This document shows, piece by piece, positions 37,867-50,056 of a stretch of DNA of 64,000 nt (the stretch's first letter is position 1; each line of letters begins with the position of its first letter). A program made the position numbers and the translations under genes. Source of the DNA: Varanus komodoensis (lineage: Eukaryota > Chordata > Lepidosauria > Squamata > Varanidae); contig NW_025335468.1 of assembly GCF_004798865.1 (NCBI RefSeq), positions 7,237,333-7,301,332 of the forward strand, in the 5' to 3' direction. Below the pieces are notes generated by a model that ran no database searches, was not told where the DNA came from, and was given only the letters and a program-made list of their open reading frames with translations.

Positions 37867-38499
37867 CAGTGGTACCTCAGCTCATGAACACATCAGTTCA
37901 CGACCAAATCGGGTTGTGAACAAAATTTTCATAAAAATTTTCATAAAAACTCAGGTCGCAGACTCCACATTGGGTGGCAACCATGATCGTGGCCATCTCC
38001 CCACCACCCCCCAATTGGGGAGATGGCTGCGATCGCGGCTGTCTTTCCTGCACGCGTGCGCCTGTGATTGTGCACGTCTTTAGCACAACCACGATCTTGG
38101 CCATCTCCCCCCCTAAACACATCTGCACCCATCTCCCCCCATAAGCACATCCGCATTCGCGCCCATCTCTCACCCCCCAGAGTACGCCTGCGATCGCGCC
38201 TGTCTCTCCCCCCCAGTGCGTCGGGATGATGGGTGCATGAAGGGATGATGGGCGCAATCGCAGTCATGTGGGGGAGGGGGAGATAGCTGCGCTTGGGTGG
38301 AGGGGGGGAGAGATGGCCGCAATCTTTGTTGTTCTTTGTCATTTTGCTTCACATTTTTCTGATTAAAAAAAAATAGTTACAGAACGGATTAACCTTATTT
38401 ACATTGAACCTTATGGGGAAATTTAACTTGGCTCACGACCATTTTGGGTCACAACCAGAGTCCTGGAACAGATTAAGTTCATGAGCCAAGGTACCACTG
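37867..38499. mobile_element. Tc1/mariner-type MITE, 633 bp
   Basis: The terminal inverted repeats of at least 23 bases start CAGTGGTACCTCAGCTCATG on the left and, read inward, CAGTGGTACCTTGGCTCATG on the right (two differences). TA flanks both ends (37865..37866, 38500..38501). Subterminal GGTTGTGAAC and GGTCACAACC extend the symmetry. The interior is a C/G-rich array of GCCATCTCCCC-type phrases on both strands, quite unlike the AT-rich ends. No transposase is visible. Confidence 0.88.
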
Positions 38500-38513
38500 T
38501 ACTTTCTTTTCAT

Positions 38514-40570
38514 AGAATCATAGAATGGTAGAGTTGGAAGGGGCCAGAAGGCCATCACACCCTGCTGCCCAGTGGAGGACACTAAGTTAAACCATCCCTC
38601 TCAGATGGCTGTCCAGTTGCATCTTGAATGCCTCTAGTGTGAGAGAACCCTCAAGCTCCCTTGGTAATTGGTTCCATTGTCGTACTCTACCAATCAGGAA
38701 ATTTTTCCTGCTATCTAGCTACAATCTGGCTTCCTGTAGCTTGAGCCAGTTTTTCCATGCCCTGCACTTTGGGATGATGATGGTGATGATGATGAGGTCC
38801 TGACTTTTCTCTTTGTGACAGCCTTTCAAGTACTTGTAGAGTTCTGTCCTAGCTACTCTCAGTCTTCTTTTCTCATGGCTAAACATGCCCGATTCTTTCG
38901 ATTTCTCCTCATGGGAGTTTGTTTCCAGTCCTAGATAATTCTTGTTGTCATCCTCTGAACCCTTTTCAGCTTGTCTGCATCTTTCTTAAACTGTGGTGCC
39001 CAGAACTGGACACAGTACCCCAGATGAGGCCTAACCAGTGCTAAGTAAAGAGGAAATGGTACTCTACATGATTTGGAAGTGATGCTTCTGTTAATTCAGC
39101 CTAGAATAGCATTTGCCCTTTTTGCACCCGCATCACATTGTTGATTCATATTCAGCTTGTGATCTACAACAATTCCAGGATCATTCTCACTTGCAGTATT
39201 ATTGAGACAACTATTTCCATCTTGTAATGATGCATTTGGTTTTGGCATTTGTTCCTATTGTATTTCATTCGGGGGGGGGGGAGGGCAGGGTTTGGCAGTT
39301 CTGTGCTCCAACCTATCCAGATCACCTTGAATATTATTTCTGTCTTCCAGGGTATCCCACCCAGTCTTGTATCATCTGCAATTCTGAAAATCACTCCCTA
39401 CATTTCCTCAGCCAAATAATTAATAAAAATGTTGAAGAGTATTGGGCCCAGGACTGAACCTTGTGGTACCCCACTTGTTACCTTTCCCCAGTTTTAGAAG
39501 GTGCCATTAGTGAGCACTCTTTCAGTCTGATGCTATAACCAGCTGTAGATCCACCTGATAATTGTTCCATCTAGCCCATTTTTGCTAGTTTGCTAATCGG
39601 AATATCTTGGGCACTTTGCCAAAATATTTGCCAGTGTCAAAATAGAATGTGTCCACAACATTCCCACAGTCCATCAGGTAGGCTATCCAATCAAAAAATG
39701 AAATCAGATTAGTCTGGCAGGATTTATTCTTGAGAAATCCATGTTGGCTTCTAGTAATCACTGCAGTATTTTCAAGGTGTTTGCAAACTGACTGCTTTAT
39801 AATCTGCTCCAGAATTTTCCCAGTGATTGATGTTAGACTGAGTGGTCTGCAATTCCCAGGTTCATCTTTTTTTTCCTTTCTTAAAGAAAGGGATGTTAGC
39901 CCTTCTTCAGTCATCTGGCACTTCCCCTGTCCTCTATGATTTCTCAGAGATAATAGAGTTCTTTTGCCAGCTCCTGTATGACTCTAGGACGGACTTCATC
40001 TGGCCCTGGAGATTTGAACTCATTCAACTCACTCAAATGATCCTTGACCATTTGCCTATCCATCTTGAGCTGCCATCCTGCTCCCTCAGCTTCATCTGGA
40101 AGGACATGGATCTTTTGGGAGAAGACTGAGCCAAAGTAAGCGCTGAGCATTTCTGTCTTGCCTTTGTTATCTGTTACCATTTCAACTACTCACATTGAGT
40201 ACTTGAACCTCCATTTCTCATATCTGAAGGAGGCTTTTTTGTTGCCTTTAGGATCCCTTGCTAGCCTCACTTCATTCCGAGCTTTAGTTGTCCTGACACC
40301 GTGCCTGCATGATACCTGCCTGTCTTCTTTCCTTGTAGCCTGGCCTTCCTCTACATGTCCTTTTTTTATTTTCAGATCATCTCTAAGCTTTTTGTGAAGC
40401 CACATGGGCTTCCCCTATTGTCCTTTATCCCCATTTTTCTTGGAATTGTTTGTAATTGTGTCTTTAGGATTTCCTTTTTCAAAAATTTCCATCCATATTG
40501 GACTCTTTTTCTCATTAGAGTCACTTGCCATGGAACTTTATTATTACTTATGATGGACAGAGTGCTTTCA
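38514..40570 (-). mobile_element. CR1 LINE, 5'-truncated, about 2 kb
   Basis: On the minus strand the element runs from the linker before the reverse transcriptase (about 40570) to the 3' end at 38514, where + reads CATAGAATCATAGAATGG TAGAGTTGGAAGGGGCC. Recognisable pieces in order are DPKGNKKASFRYEKWRF, LNEFKSPGPDEVRPRVIQEL, CRPLSLTSITGKILEQII, SQHGFLKNKSCQTNLISFFD, and IADDTRLGG near 39370 (the YADD box, here IADD). The frame shifts several times, so it is dead. The endonuclease domain is absent. It lies 14 bases from the end of the Tc1/mariner MITE. Confidence 0.92.
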
Positions 40571-43500
40571 TACTCCCCATTCAACTCCATTTGCACACAC
40601 ACAGAAAGCACTCACCTTCACACCCCTACCTGAGATGACTTCTCCTGTTCTCTGGAGCCACTTAGGCAAGCTTACCTTTTCCCCTCAGCGGGGAAGGCAA
40701 GGACTGACTCCCTGTGCAGCCAGGCCACCCAAAAGGTCTTCAGTTGGTAGAACTCAACAAGCTAGCAAGCACATTCAGCCCTGTTGAACCTGGGTGACTG
40801 GGCATAAACTGGAATAGTCCTTTCCTTTGCAAAAAGGGGCCTGCACTGCTTGCTCAGTTTGAAGAACAGTCTAAGCTAAGAATTAAAAGTAAACACCCTG
40901 TTGTCAATGAGAGGAATATGCCTTCTCCTCTGAGAAAAGGCTTTACACATGCATAATAAGCAAACTGGGGCGGGGCCATTGCTGCCAGACCAGGAATTCC
41001 TTCCTTCCCTGAAGCTGCAGTGTGGCAGCTACCTTAGCTACCATTGCAACAGCACCATGCAAACAGGCTTTCGATTCATTTTCACTTTGATTTTGTTGCG
41101 GGTGGGTAGGGGCAGGTCACCAGACCTGCAGCCCTCTGACTGGGACTGCAACAGCCTCAAAGGAAAAAGCAAACACAAATATCTGTCAGTCTGTGATTAA
41201 AACCATGGCCCTGTGATTAAAACCAGGACTGCTTGGGTTGCATGATGATTCACATGATTGATTGATTGTCAGTAAAGCTATCATATTGCTACTTGTCCAG
41301 GAGATCCAAGGAGTCCTGCAGGGGGGGAAAGGGAATTAATACAAATAATTAATCCACTCCCAAGATATCAGACTTCCACCTCTCTGCATTTCTATATTAT
41401 AACTCCATATAGCAGGAGACATGAATGTACTCATACACAGAATCTGGTATTTGGGGTTTTATCTGTCTTAGTATCAATTTTAAGCTTTCCTTTTCTTTAG
41501 CAGAGAGCAGATTAAAAGTGCCTTCATGTCTGTGTTTTGCATTTAAGTTCAGGTAGGCAATACAGAAACGGTGGAAATGACTGACACATTTCAAAGAACT
41601 CATGCACACAAAAACTCATGCCCCCTCCCACCTTAGTTTGTATTCCAATAACAACTCATGCAGCTCAGCAGGACTTCAGAAATGAGAATCCTGTCCCTTT
41701 GAATTCAAAGAGACCAAAGGTAAGTAGGGCATGGCAGTGTGTTTGTGGGTGGAGTGGGGGCTTCCTCCTCCTGATATTCTTCTGCTATATGAAGCTTGGG
41801 GACTGGGGAACTATGACTGACTCTAACAGGCAGAGTGCTTTGTTTTAACACTGGAACTTGTATGTGGGACAAGAAGCTTGCTCACTTTTAATCTGTTTGA
41901 GTATTTAGGTTGGATCATTGTATTTTCCTGCAGAGAAGACAGACTCTTTCCTTTTCCCACAATTTCCAGTCACAACCTTTTGCACTTTAGAGGGGTAATT
42001 AAACAAGAATCATGAACACATGCTGTATCTGGCAAAAGAGCAAACTTATTAACAAGCTTAGGACATCTCATTTTAAATTTAGCATGATGGATAACCTGGG
42101 CCCCAGTCTTCTCATTTTTACTTGATACGTTCTAGTCAATGAGAGTTGGGAATTGTTCTTTGTATAGACACATGCTGGAAGGGAATGGATATTATAGTCA
42201 TTTTGGCAGCCTTCAGGTGTCCCCAAGAAACTTCAGTGACTGCATGTCCTGACAGTTGAAAAATACAACATAAGTCATTGTTGGTCAATCAGTTTAGGGC
42301 TGTGATCACCTGACACAGAGTCAGCACATGATGCTCTAAGTTAGCAAAATTCATTACCTTTGAAAATAGAACTCTGAAGCTATGCATCCATGTCAGTTCA
42401 AAGAATAGTTCAAAGGCTGATTGCTGACTAATTAATGTACTGAACTTTTCACCCAGGATTTCAGGTTCAGAGAAATTTAAAGGGCATTGTTTTTCCCTTG
42501 TCTCTGGCATGTGCACTCTTTGTCTGAACTTTCTGAAATCTGCCAGTATGATGCTCTCAGAGAGCACTATCAAAGTATGTATTTCTTGCCACTTGATTCC
42601 AGAGTGGCAAAGGTTAGTGCGGTTTCCAACTGAAAGTAATGTGAAGTTCATTGGATACTAATTGTCTCTCAAACGTGGACCTGTGCGTATTTTCCAGTCT
42701 TTGCAACATTTGGCAGGCATTATGTCCCAAGGGAGTAGTTTACAACCTGCACACTTAATTCTATTTAGATATAAGTTGTTGACATTTTGGTGGCAGAACA
42801 GAGGATGGGTTTCCCATTGCAAATAATTATTTCTGAAAAAATAGCATTTTTAAAAAATGAATGTATTCTGAATTAACATAAGATTGAGCATTATATAAAA
42901 TTATGAATAACATTTAATTCAAAAAATAAAATTATTTTTGGCAGTGTCCATCACCAGCAGCCACAATCATTCATGCAGGTATAGCACTGACTTTCCCTAG
43001 TTTATGGACATAATGCAGCTGCATGAGGAAGAATTCTATTTACTTATGTTGCAAACAGTGCAGGACACCTTTCTATAACTAGGAACATGTCTTACTTAGC
43101 TTTCTTTGCTCTCCTTCTTCTGTACTGGCTCCATGTATAACACCCTCTAGCACTGAGCCCAAAGTATGTATATTATTTCATGTGGGGCTGTTTTAGTTTT
43201 CACTTTCCCCATTTAACATCTTGCTTACTGAAGTCCCCTTATCTTCCATGCTTATCCTGTATATGGACTGGAACATCCTTTTCTATTTTGTTAGTCAGGC
43301 TTGCTTGCTTCAGAAACCTTTTTCATCCTTTTTCCACCAAAGGATTCACTGTTTATGGGATACAACCTGATTTTGTCTCTAACTGATAAGTTCTCCTTGC
43401 CCCATTCCCACTTTAATAAACCTTGTTCTGCTCTCCTAGCTTTATCCTCTCTCTTTAAGTGCAGAACAGAGACACTGAGGAGAACAAAAGAAGCAGTGTG

Positions 43501-43629
43501 GAGCCATAGAACACAAATATGTATAAAGTGCACTTATGCTAATTTATACCCATACATGTCAATTAATAAATAATTACTAGAGTTTATTTACATTTTACAG
43601 AAGGGAAAATGCCAGCCAATTAATTTTCC
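40571..43629 (+). other. Intronic stretch, nothing recognised
   Basis: Three kilobases without a clear repeat or exon. The minus-strand open frame of 120 codons at 42289..42651 has no recognisable domain. Confidence 0.45.
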
Positions 43630-44265
43630 ATTCAAATGGTTGTTGTTTTTGTGTGCCATCATGTTGTTGGCCACACATTCAGGTGACTCCATGAATGAAA
43701 GCCCTTCAAAAATGTTTTATCCATGACAGCTTTGCTCACCTTTTCTAAATTCAAAGCTATGACTTCCTTTATGCAGTCAATCCATTTCATATTTGGTCTT
43801 CCTTTTCTTCTGCCTTAAATTTTTCTTGCATGATTGTCTTCTCCATTTAGTCTTTCCTTTTTATGATGTGCTGAAAGTATGACAGCCTCAATTTTGTCAT
43901 TTTTGCTTCTAGGGAAAGCTCTGATTTGATTTGATCTTGGACCTACTTGTTCATCTTGCTGTCAGTCCAGAGTATTCACGAAGCTCTCCTCCAGCACCAT
44001 GTTTTGAACCCATCAATTTTCTTCCTGTCAGCTTTCTTCACTGTCCAGCTTTCACACTCATACATAGTGATCAGAAATACAATAGTGTGGATGATGTTGC
44101 CTTTGGTGTCCAGAGGAACATCCATAGACTTGATTATCTTTTCTAATTTCTTTCTTGCTGCCCTTCCCAGGCTCAGTCTTTGATTTTTTTTTTTTTTTGG
44201 CTGCAGTCTCCATTTGGAGTGATGACTGAACTAAGATATATAAAATCTCAAATCTTCTGTGGCCC
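43630..44265 (-). mobile_element. RTE-like LINE C-terminal remnant
   Basis: The complement reads as an RTE/Bov-B-type C-terminus: a segment equivalent to FPITMYGCESWTVKKA lies at about 44035..44080 (+ strand CACTGTCCAGCTTTCACAC TCATACATAG), then the LRIPWTAKKTNKWVL-like and LSYFGHIMRR-like parts near 43945 and 43860. It is followed by a tail near 43630..43690 with TGTTGTTTTTGTGTGCCATC. It differs from the Bov-B copy at 20975, so it is a second RTE-related family. Multiple breaks. Confidence 0.75.
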
Positions 44266-44884
44266 TCAGAATATACCTAGGGGCATGGGATCACTCTCTA
44301 AATAATTAATTGTAGTTAGTGTAATTTTGATAGATTGGCCCCCTCTTGAATGTACAGCTTAACATGATAAGCGAGTTTGAGTGTCAGAGAAGCTGAGAGC
44401 AAGGCTGCCGGGAGGCTAGATTGTCTCACTAGGCTGGTCTCTGTGCAGGCTCATGCAAGGCTGAATGCTCAAAGCAGAAACACAAGACTCAGATGCATCC
44501 ATCCTCTTAAGGGGGGTGACACCGGCAGAGAATCATTTATACACAATGGCAGTAATGCTCAAGCTAACTCTAGTTAGCATTGTGCAGAAGAAGGCACTGG
44601 TAAATGATTTCTCAGTATTCTTATCTTGAAAACCCTATTATGGAACAATCCATCCAAATTACGCTGACTAAAATAAATTATCTACAGAGTGATCCTATGG
44701 CCCCTAAGCATTTTCTGAGGGGTGGTAGAATAAAATCAGTTCTTAGATCTGAGGAAAGAGACAACATTCCAACTTCGGAGCTGGGATCTGTGCTCTGATC
44801 TCCTTCCCCCACCACCCCACAGCAGACACAGAAAGAACTGTGCTGGCTGCTTCTCTGAGGCTGGAAAATCAACCTTGGAGAAGG
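44266..44884 (+). other. Intronic stretch, nothing firm
   Basis: No feature supported. GAGTGATCCTATGGCCCCTA near 44688 may be a scrap of a recurrent squamate repeat. Confidence 0.4.
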
Positions 44885-44892
44885 GTTAAAGG

Positions 44893-45201
44893 CATGGGTC
44901 CTCAAACTATGGCCCGCAGTTCGGATCCGGCCTGCCATGCCCATTTATCTGGCCTGCGCAGCCACCCGTGCGCATGCTTGCCGCCTCGCAGTGCAGACGG
45001 GGAGGTGGTGGCTTGCTCTCTCAGAGATGATTTTGGACTTGCTGGGAGATCTCTGACTGAGTGAGCAAGCAAGCCACCGCCTCGCACGTGCCCAACGCCA
45101 CCTCATCATCCTGTGCACCCCAGCACCCCCACCTCGCCAGCTCACACCAGCCACCGCCGCCTTTCAACTGGCCCCCTACTGAAAAAGTTTGAGAACCCCT
45201 G
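44893..45201. mobile_element. hAT (Charlie-like) MITE with internal palindrome
   Basis: The ends are CATGGGTCCTCAAACTATGG on the left and AAAGTTTGAGAACCCCTG on the right, inverted copies of the CAGGGGTYCTCAAACT terminus of many hAT elements. The flanks GTTAAAGG (44885..44892) and GTTAAAAG (45202..45209) are a near-perfect 8-bp duplication. Inside, about 44999..45026 and 45047..45081 form a second imperfect palindrome. 309 bp, no transposase. Confidence 0.85.
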
Positions 45202-45209
45202 GTTAAAAG

Positions 45210-47649
45210 GGTGCTTTGGGGCTAGGAAGGGGAGGAGAGTGGTGCTGTTGAGATATGAACTTCCTTTCTTCCTTCTCCAGAACACCTCAGGTAGACAACC
45301 AGAACCAGCCATCTAGTGAAGTGGAAGCAATGATTGCTTCTCCTCCTCCTCCTGATGTGCAATTGCTGCTTGTAAGCCTCTAGGCTTTGTATACACACGC
45401 ATTGGCCAGTTTTGCATCCCCCACCTCCCAGGTCATCCTATTTCAGCAGTTTAACTTCAATTATACTTAATTCGCAATTGCAAAAAAAAAAAATGTACAA
45501 TGAATAGTGGCTGGTGGATTTTTTTTTCATGAGGCTTTTCACCACTACCTCTAAAAAGGCAACTTCTATACCTACATGGAGTTCAAAACTTGGACAGACC
45601 AGTGATTCAAAAGTAAGCCAAGGCTAAATCAGGAAAATGCCCTCCGTTAATTTCTCAGTAAATTGAATTACTGGGTGTTTTGGGCAGCTGTGAATTGGAT
45701 AATGAAATTTGTACTGGACTGTTTCCTTTTTAAAAAAAGATGTCAAATGGGAAGGACTACAATATCTCTAAAAACATCTTGTAATTCTGTAAGGACCTTG
45801 CAAAGGATATTACCATGAATTGCAGATAAAAGATGATGCTACTCTCTTGCTCAATAAGCAAAAATAAGTTCGTATCACATTAGAGTAGGGATAGATTATA
45901 CTAGGCAAACTGCTGCCAAGGGAGGCAGGGCCAGTTCACTAAACTCCACAGCATTGGGAGTGAAAGCTATTTTTAAATGCCCTTTTTATTCTCTCTGAAA
46001 TTTCTTTCCAAAAGACTCTGAAATAAATCCCCTTTTGTAATGTTCTTATCCTTTTTTCTTTGATGAATTTTCTCTCTATCCTCCTCCTCTCTCAGCTGTT
46101 CCTGAATTTCCTTCCTAAATCTCTTCTGTCCTTTGTTAACCTCCCAGTGCCCCTCACTGTCCAGCCCTGAGAACACTGAAAAAGAAAGGAGGGAAGTAAC
46201 GGCATATCAATTATGTCAGTTTCTTTTCCTTTTAAATCAGCCCCCTGAGTTTTAAATCATGTGCCGATCCTATAATCTCTCACTTTTGACATATTTCATG
46301 AAAGCATATTGGAGTTTCCACATTTTTATATTTATTTTTACCAACAAGAGGTTCTGCACTTTAATGGACTGAATATGGACAGAAATCAACAAGGGAAGCC
46401 TTTCCTGTCATGGAGTTGTGACAATGTACAAAACTTGTTGTGTAACTTGCTGAAGAAAAGGAACTTCACTCTTTGTTTGGGTTCTTCCAAGTAAGTAGGT
46501 TTAATAAAGCCTGCACATCAGCAACTGCAGGCAAGCTCATACAGCAAGCATAAACCCCATCTTGTCTCAGAAAATAACAAACACAGACTACCTCATGGGT
46601 TTTCACAGGTGCGATTTACTACATCCTCTGAGTCTTTTCAAGAATGTGTACTTCCCAAAACAGACACACAGTTTTCTTTCCCCCAGGCCTAGTTGAGAAA
46701 AATACTCAAGACTTGAACATCTTCTACAAACTGCTACACGTATGGCAGCTTTGCACACAAAAAGGTGGGGCATATAATTTAAGAAAAAAGGTCACAATTA
46801 CATAGAGAACATCAAGTTAGAAGAGCATTTTCCAAAGCATGGCCAGAAAGCCCTGTTGTATGACCTCAACTTAATGATGGCTTGGTTTCTTCTATCTCAG
46901 GGAATAAAGCCAATCATTAGCATGACTGAAACCTCTGCTTTTCTCACCTGCCCAGGGATGCAAGAAGCGTGAGGGTAAAAGGTTTTGCTCATGGTATGGG
47001 TAGTTTCTGTGACCATTGCCTGGCTCTGTAATTACTTGGGAATTGAAGAGTTTCAGAACTACTGATGTAGAAGACTATAAAAAGCAAAAAGTCAAGCACT
47101 GGAAACTTAGAAAATGCTACCATAATGAGCAAGGCTGTATGAACAGTAGATTTTAGGGTTTAGAGTTTAGATTTTAGTATGCTTTAGTTTTTGTTACCTT
47201 TTGTTTTTGATTTGTTAAACCATTTTGAGGACCCTTATTAGGGACTTAATTTATAAAATAATTTTATATCACTTTATGAAGCATGAGTGTAACTGTAACA
47301 AGTTTTCCATGCCCAGCTCCCCGCCCTTGGCCCAGATTTCATTCTGGAATAAAAGTCTGGACCTATAAAATGTGAAAATATGCTTATTATTGTCTGGGTT
47401 GGATCTACAAAAACATAATGAACTGAAATGTTTTCAGTTATCAGTATTGGCAAGAGTGTTGAACCTATGCCTTTTTGTGAAGTAGGCTGAGGACTGGAGT
47501 CTTAAATTTATTTACCTTGCAACAATCCCTTTTGGAGCACATAGGATTGCAATGTTACACCCTTGACCACCAACATAGTAAAATGGCTGTGTTGTTCTTG
47601 TTTTTGACACTTGCATGTAGTTTAGCATTTCCTTTGGTTATGTATTATA
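45210..47649 (+). other. Intronic stretch, nothing recognised
   Basis: AT-rich with no supported gene. The minus-strand open frame 45973..46176 is charged and repetitive in composition but has no support. CACATAGGATTGCAATGTTA near 47538, just before this segment ends, is a scrap of a recurrent repeat. Confidence 0.4.
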
Positions 47650-47725
47650 TTGCTATTCTGCCCAATAGCCAAAGCTCTCTTGGTGGCTCACAATAAGATA
47701 CTTAATTAAACAATAACAGAATTAT
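47650..47725 (-). mobile_element. L2 LINE 3'-end scrap
   Basis: The + strand reads CTATTCTGCCCAATAGCCAA AGCTCTCTTGGTGGCTCACAA, complement of the L2 terminal GTGAACCGCC...GGCTATTGGGCGG. Confidence 0.6.
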
Positions 47726-47782
47726 ATAGACCAGGACCATACTGGTAGTCTGAATTTTCCTTTTAAGTATTATGGGAATATT

Positions 47783-47850
47783 AGAAACATAGAAACACAG
47801 TGAGTCAGAAGGGGCCTCCTGGGTCATCTAATATGACCCCTGGCTCCAGC
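47783..47850 (-). mobile_element. CR1 LINE 3'-end scrap
   Basis: AGAAACATAGAAACACAGTG AGTCAGAAGGGGCCTCCTGG GTCATCTAATATGACCCCTG reads as the complement of a CR1 3' end. Only about 65 bases. Confidence 0.6.
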
Positions 47851-47985
47851 TGGTTCCACTCATGACATGCCTACTATTATGCCTACCAGTATTATAAGAA
47901 TATTTGTTTATTATGGGAGATGTCCCTGGGGTAGTGGAAAATCACAACTGATAAATATTAACCCAACTGTAACATGTGAGTATGC

Positions 47986-48124
47986 AACATGAGTTGGCAA
48001 CTTGTGGCCCTTCAGACATTTTGTCTTATAATTCCTATTAGTGCTATGCAACACAGCTAAAGGTGAGGGATGATGGGAGTGGTATGCCAAAACATCTGGA
48101 GGGCCATGCATTGCCCGCCTCTGG
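47986..48124. mobile_element. Short hAT-like MITE of the GGGAGT...CATCTGGAGGGCC type
   Basis: The left side GAGTTGGCAACTTGTGGCCC and right side GGGCCATGCATTGCCCGCCTC are inverted. Between them ATGATGGGAGTGGTATGCC precedes AAAACATCTGGAG, the hallmark of a MITE common in reptiles. The ends are approximate and no target duplication was confirmed. Confidence 0.7.
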
Positions 48125-50010
48125 GGCAAAGAGTAGCAGGGCAGTGGAAGACGTGCTTCTGATACACATTCAGAAACCTCAAAAAAGTGGATTTGTTTGC
48201 AGGGAGCTGTCTGTAAGGAGGGTAGGTTAACCTTTTTCTCCAGCTATAGAGCCAAAGACATCCAAAATATTCAGAGTATCTGAACTTTTTAAAAAATGGA
48301 ACAGTGTTAATGTGGAGCTGTGAATTTAATGGATTTACACATGGGATGACAAGCTGGATGCAAGGATTTGTGGGAATCAAATAATATAGGGTTTGCTATA
48401 TATGAAATGACAGAGAGCATGACACTGCATGCCATTTTTATTGGCACTGATCTGTAACACACCTCCTAGAGCTGCACATTGTTAACTACTTGAATTAAGT
48501 TAAAACTACTCACTGTGGGCTGATGAATGCTATTGCTAAACGCCACCAATTTGCTTGCTTCCATTTTTTTTTTACATTGTATATTTCCATATGAAAACTG
48601 GGCCACTCTTCATTGTAAACAGATATAAACTGCACTGGTCTCTTTAGGCAAACTTACACCATATCTGCACCAGAGGCTTCCTTTTCAGCTTTCCTTTAGT
48701 CCCCTGTTTGAGATAGAAAGCCCTCACTCACATGGACTGCAGGAAATTTTTAGCCACCTGCTTCTAGTTTTGCACCACCCGCTGCATGCATTTTCTAAAA
48801 CATCATACCCTGCTTCTTACACAGAAGATTTGATCTTGTACTTTTTTGTTGTTGTTTGTTCCATTCATTTTAAAGAAATTTCCGGAGGGAATATTTGTGC
48901 ATCTGGAGACTGTTAACCTTAGAAAATGAAACTTCATTACAGGAACATCAAGTGGCTGATTTCAACTACTCAAAGCCAGTTTGATTCATTATGGTAAGCA
49001 CTACTTTGCTTCTGGGCACCTCCCTCTTGGGCTATGCCACTGTAATGCAGGAAGAATCCAAGGGTTCTGTGGCTTCTTGACATATCAGCCAAAGCACTGT
49101 AGGGTACAGATAGCAATGGGGAACATTATTATTCTTGAAATCCCCCTTTGCTTTCCCCATGACCAAGTGGATCTCTCTATAATAAGTGGGTGGGAACAGT
49201 TTTCCAACATTGCATTTTCCGTGAACTCATAAACTCAGCTTCAAATTGACTGAGTTATAAATACCCCTGGAGAAAGTGCATATTGGGAGTTCTTTGTACT
49301 GCCATGGCTGCTAAAAATTGCACAGCAGTGTAAAACATGACAACCTTGCCACTCAACAGCAGGGAGTTGTGCTGAGGGCCTTTAATAGTGTGTTTACTTA
49401 CCTGAAAATGAATTAATTGTGCTTGGGCAAATGTAGACTGGTAGTGTGGTGAGAAGAAAAATGGTGGACAGCAACTGCTGTAGCAACTAAAGGATATTGT
49501 GCTCTGGCAGCACATTCAGGTGATATCACAGTATTAAACCGAGACATGAGTAGTCCTTTTGCCTGCACATAAAGCATCTTTGTTCCTCATTTTACAACAT
49601 GAGTGCTCTAACAAGTGTCTAAGTCAGCATAATTCTCAGTTTTGCCAGAACCTGGAATGATTGGGCCAGTTCAAGGGTCACAGTAAGCCATCTGTTTGTT
49701 AGTTTGTTTTACAGGAATTAGCCAGAGTGAGCTTCAGGCTTGGATAGTCCCCCACATCCTTTCTCCCCCTCCAGTGAAGACCGGAAGCTTTCACTCCCAT
49801 TTTTATTAGTGACAGCATAGTTGAATTGTGATTAATCTCAATTACAGTTTGTTCAAGCAAGTCAGCTTCACAATCCTTGGTTTAAAGTTGGCTTTTTTCA
49901 AGTAAACCATTGTTCAAGTAAACTACAGTCTGTCTGGTTCAAACGAAATGAAAAGCTGCAGAGAATTAAAAAATGGAAGCAAAAATCTAATCTCCTCCCC
50001 ATGGCCCTGC
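48125..50010 (+). other. Intronic stretch, nothing recognised
   Basis: No exon, RNA gene or clear repeat. Confidence 0.45.
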
Positions 50011-50056
50011 GGGAAGGGAAGGGAAGGGAAGGGAAGGGAAGGGAAGGGAAGGGCAG
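50011..50056 (+). repeat. (GGGAA)n simple repeat
   Basis: About eight units of GGGAA ending in GGGCAGGGCA. Its G triplets with AA loops are a G-quadruplex candidate on the BRSK2 sense strand. Confidence 0.95.

Noticed and set aside
37898-38352. Overlapping open frames rich in Arg, Gly and Pro
   Set aside because: They lie wholly inside the Tc1/mariner MITE and reflect its GC-rich centre.
42289-42651. 120-codon open frame on the minus strand
   Set aside because: Unsupported by motif, composition or neighbouring exons.
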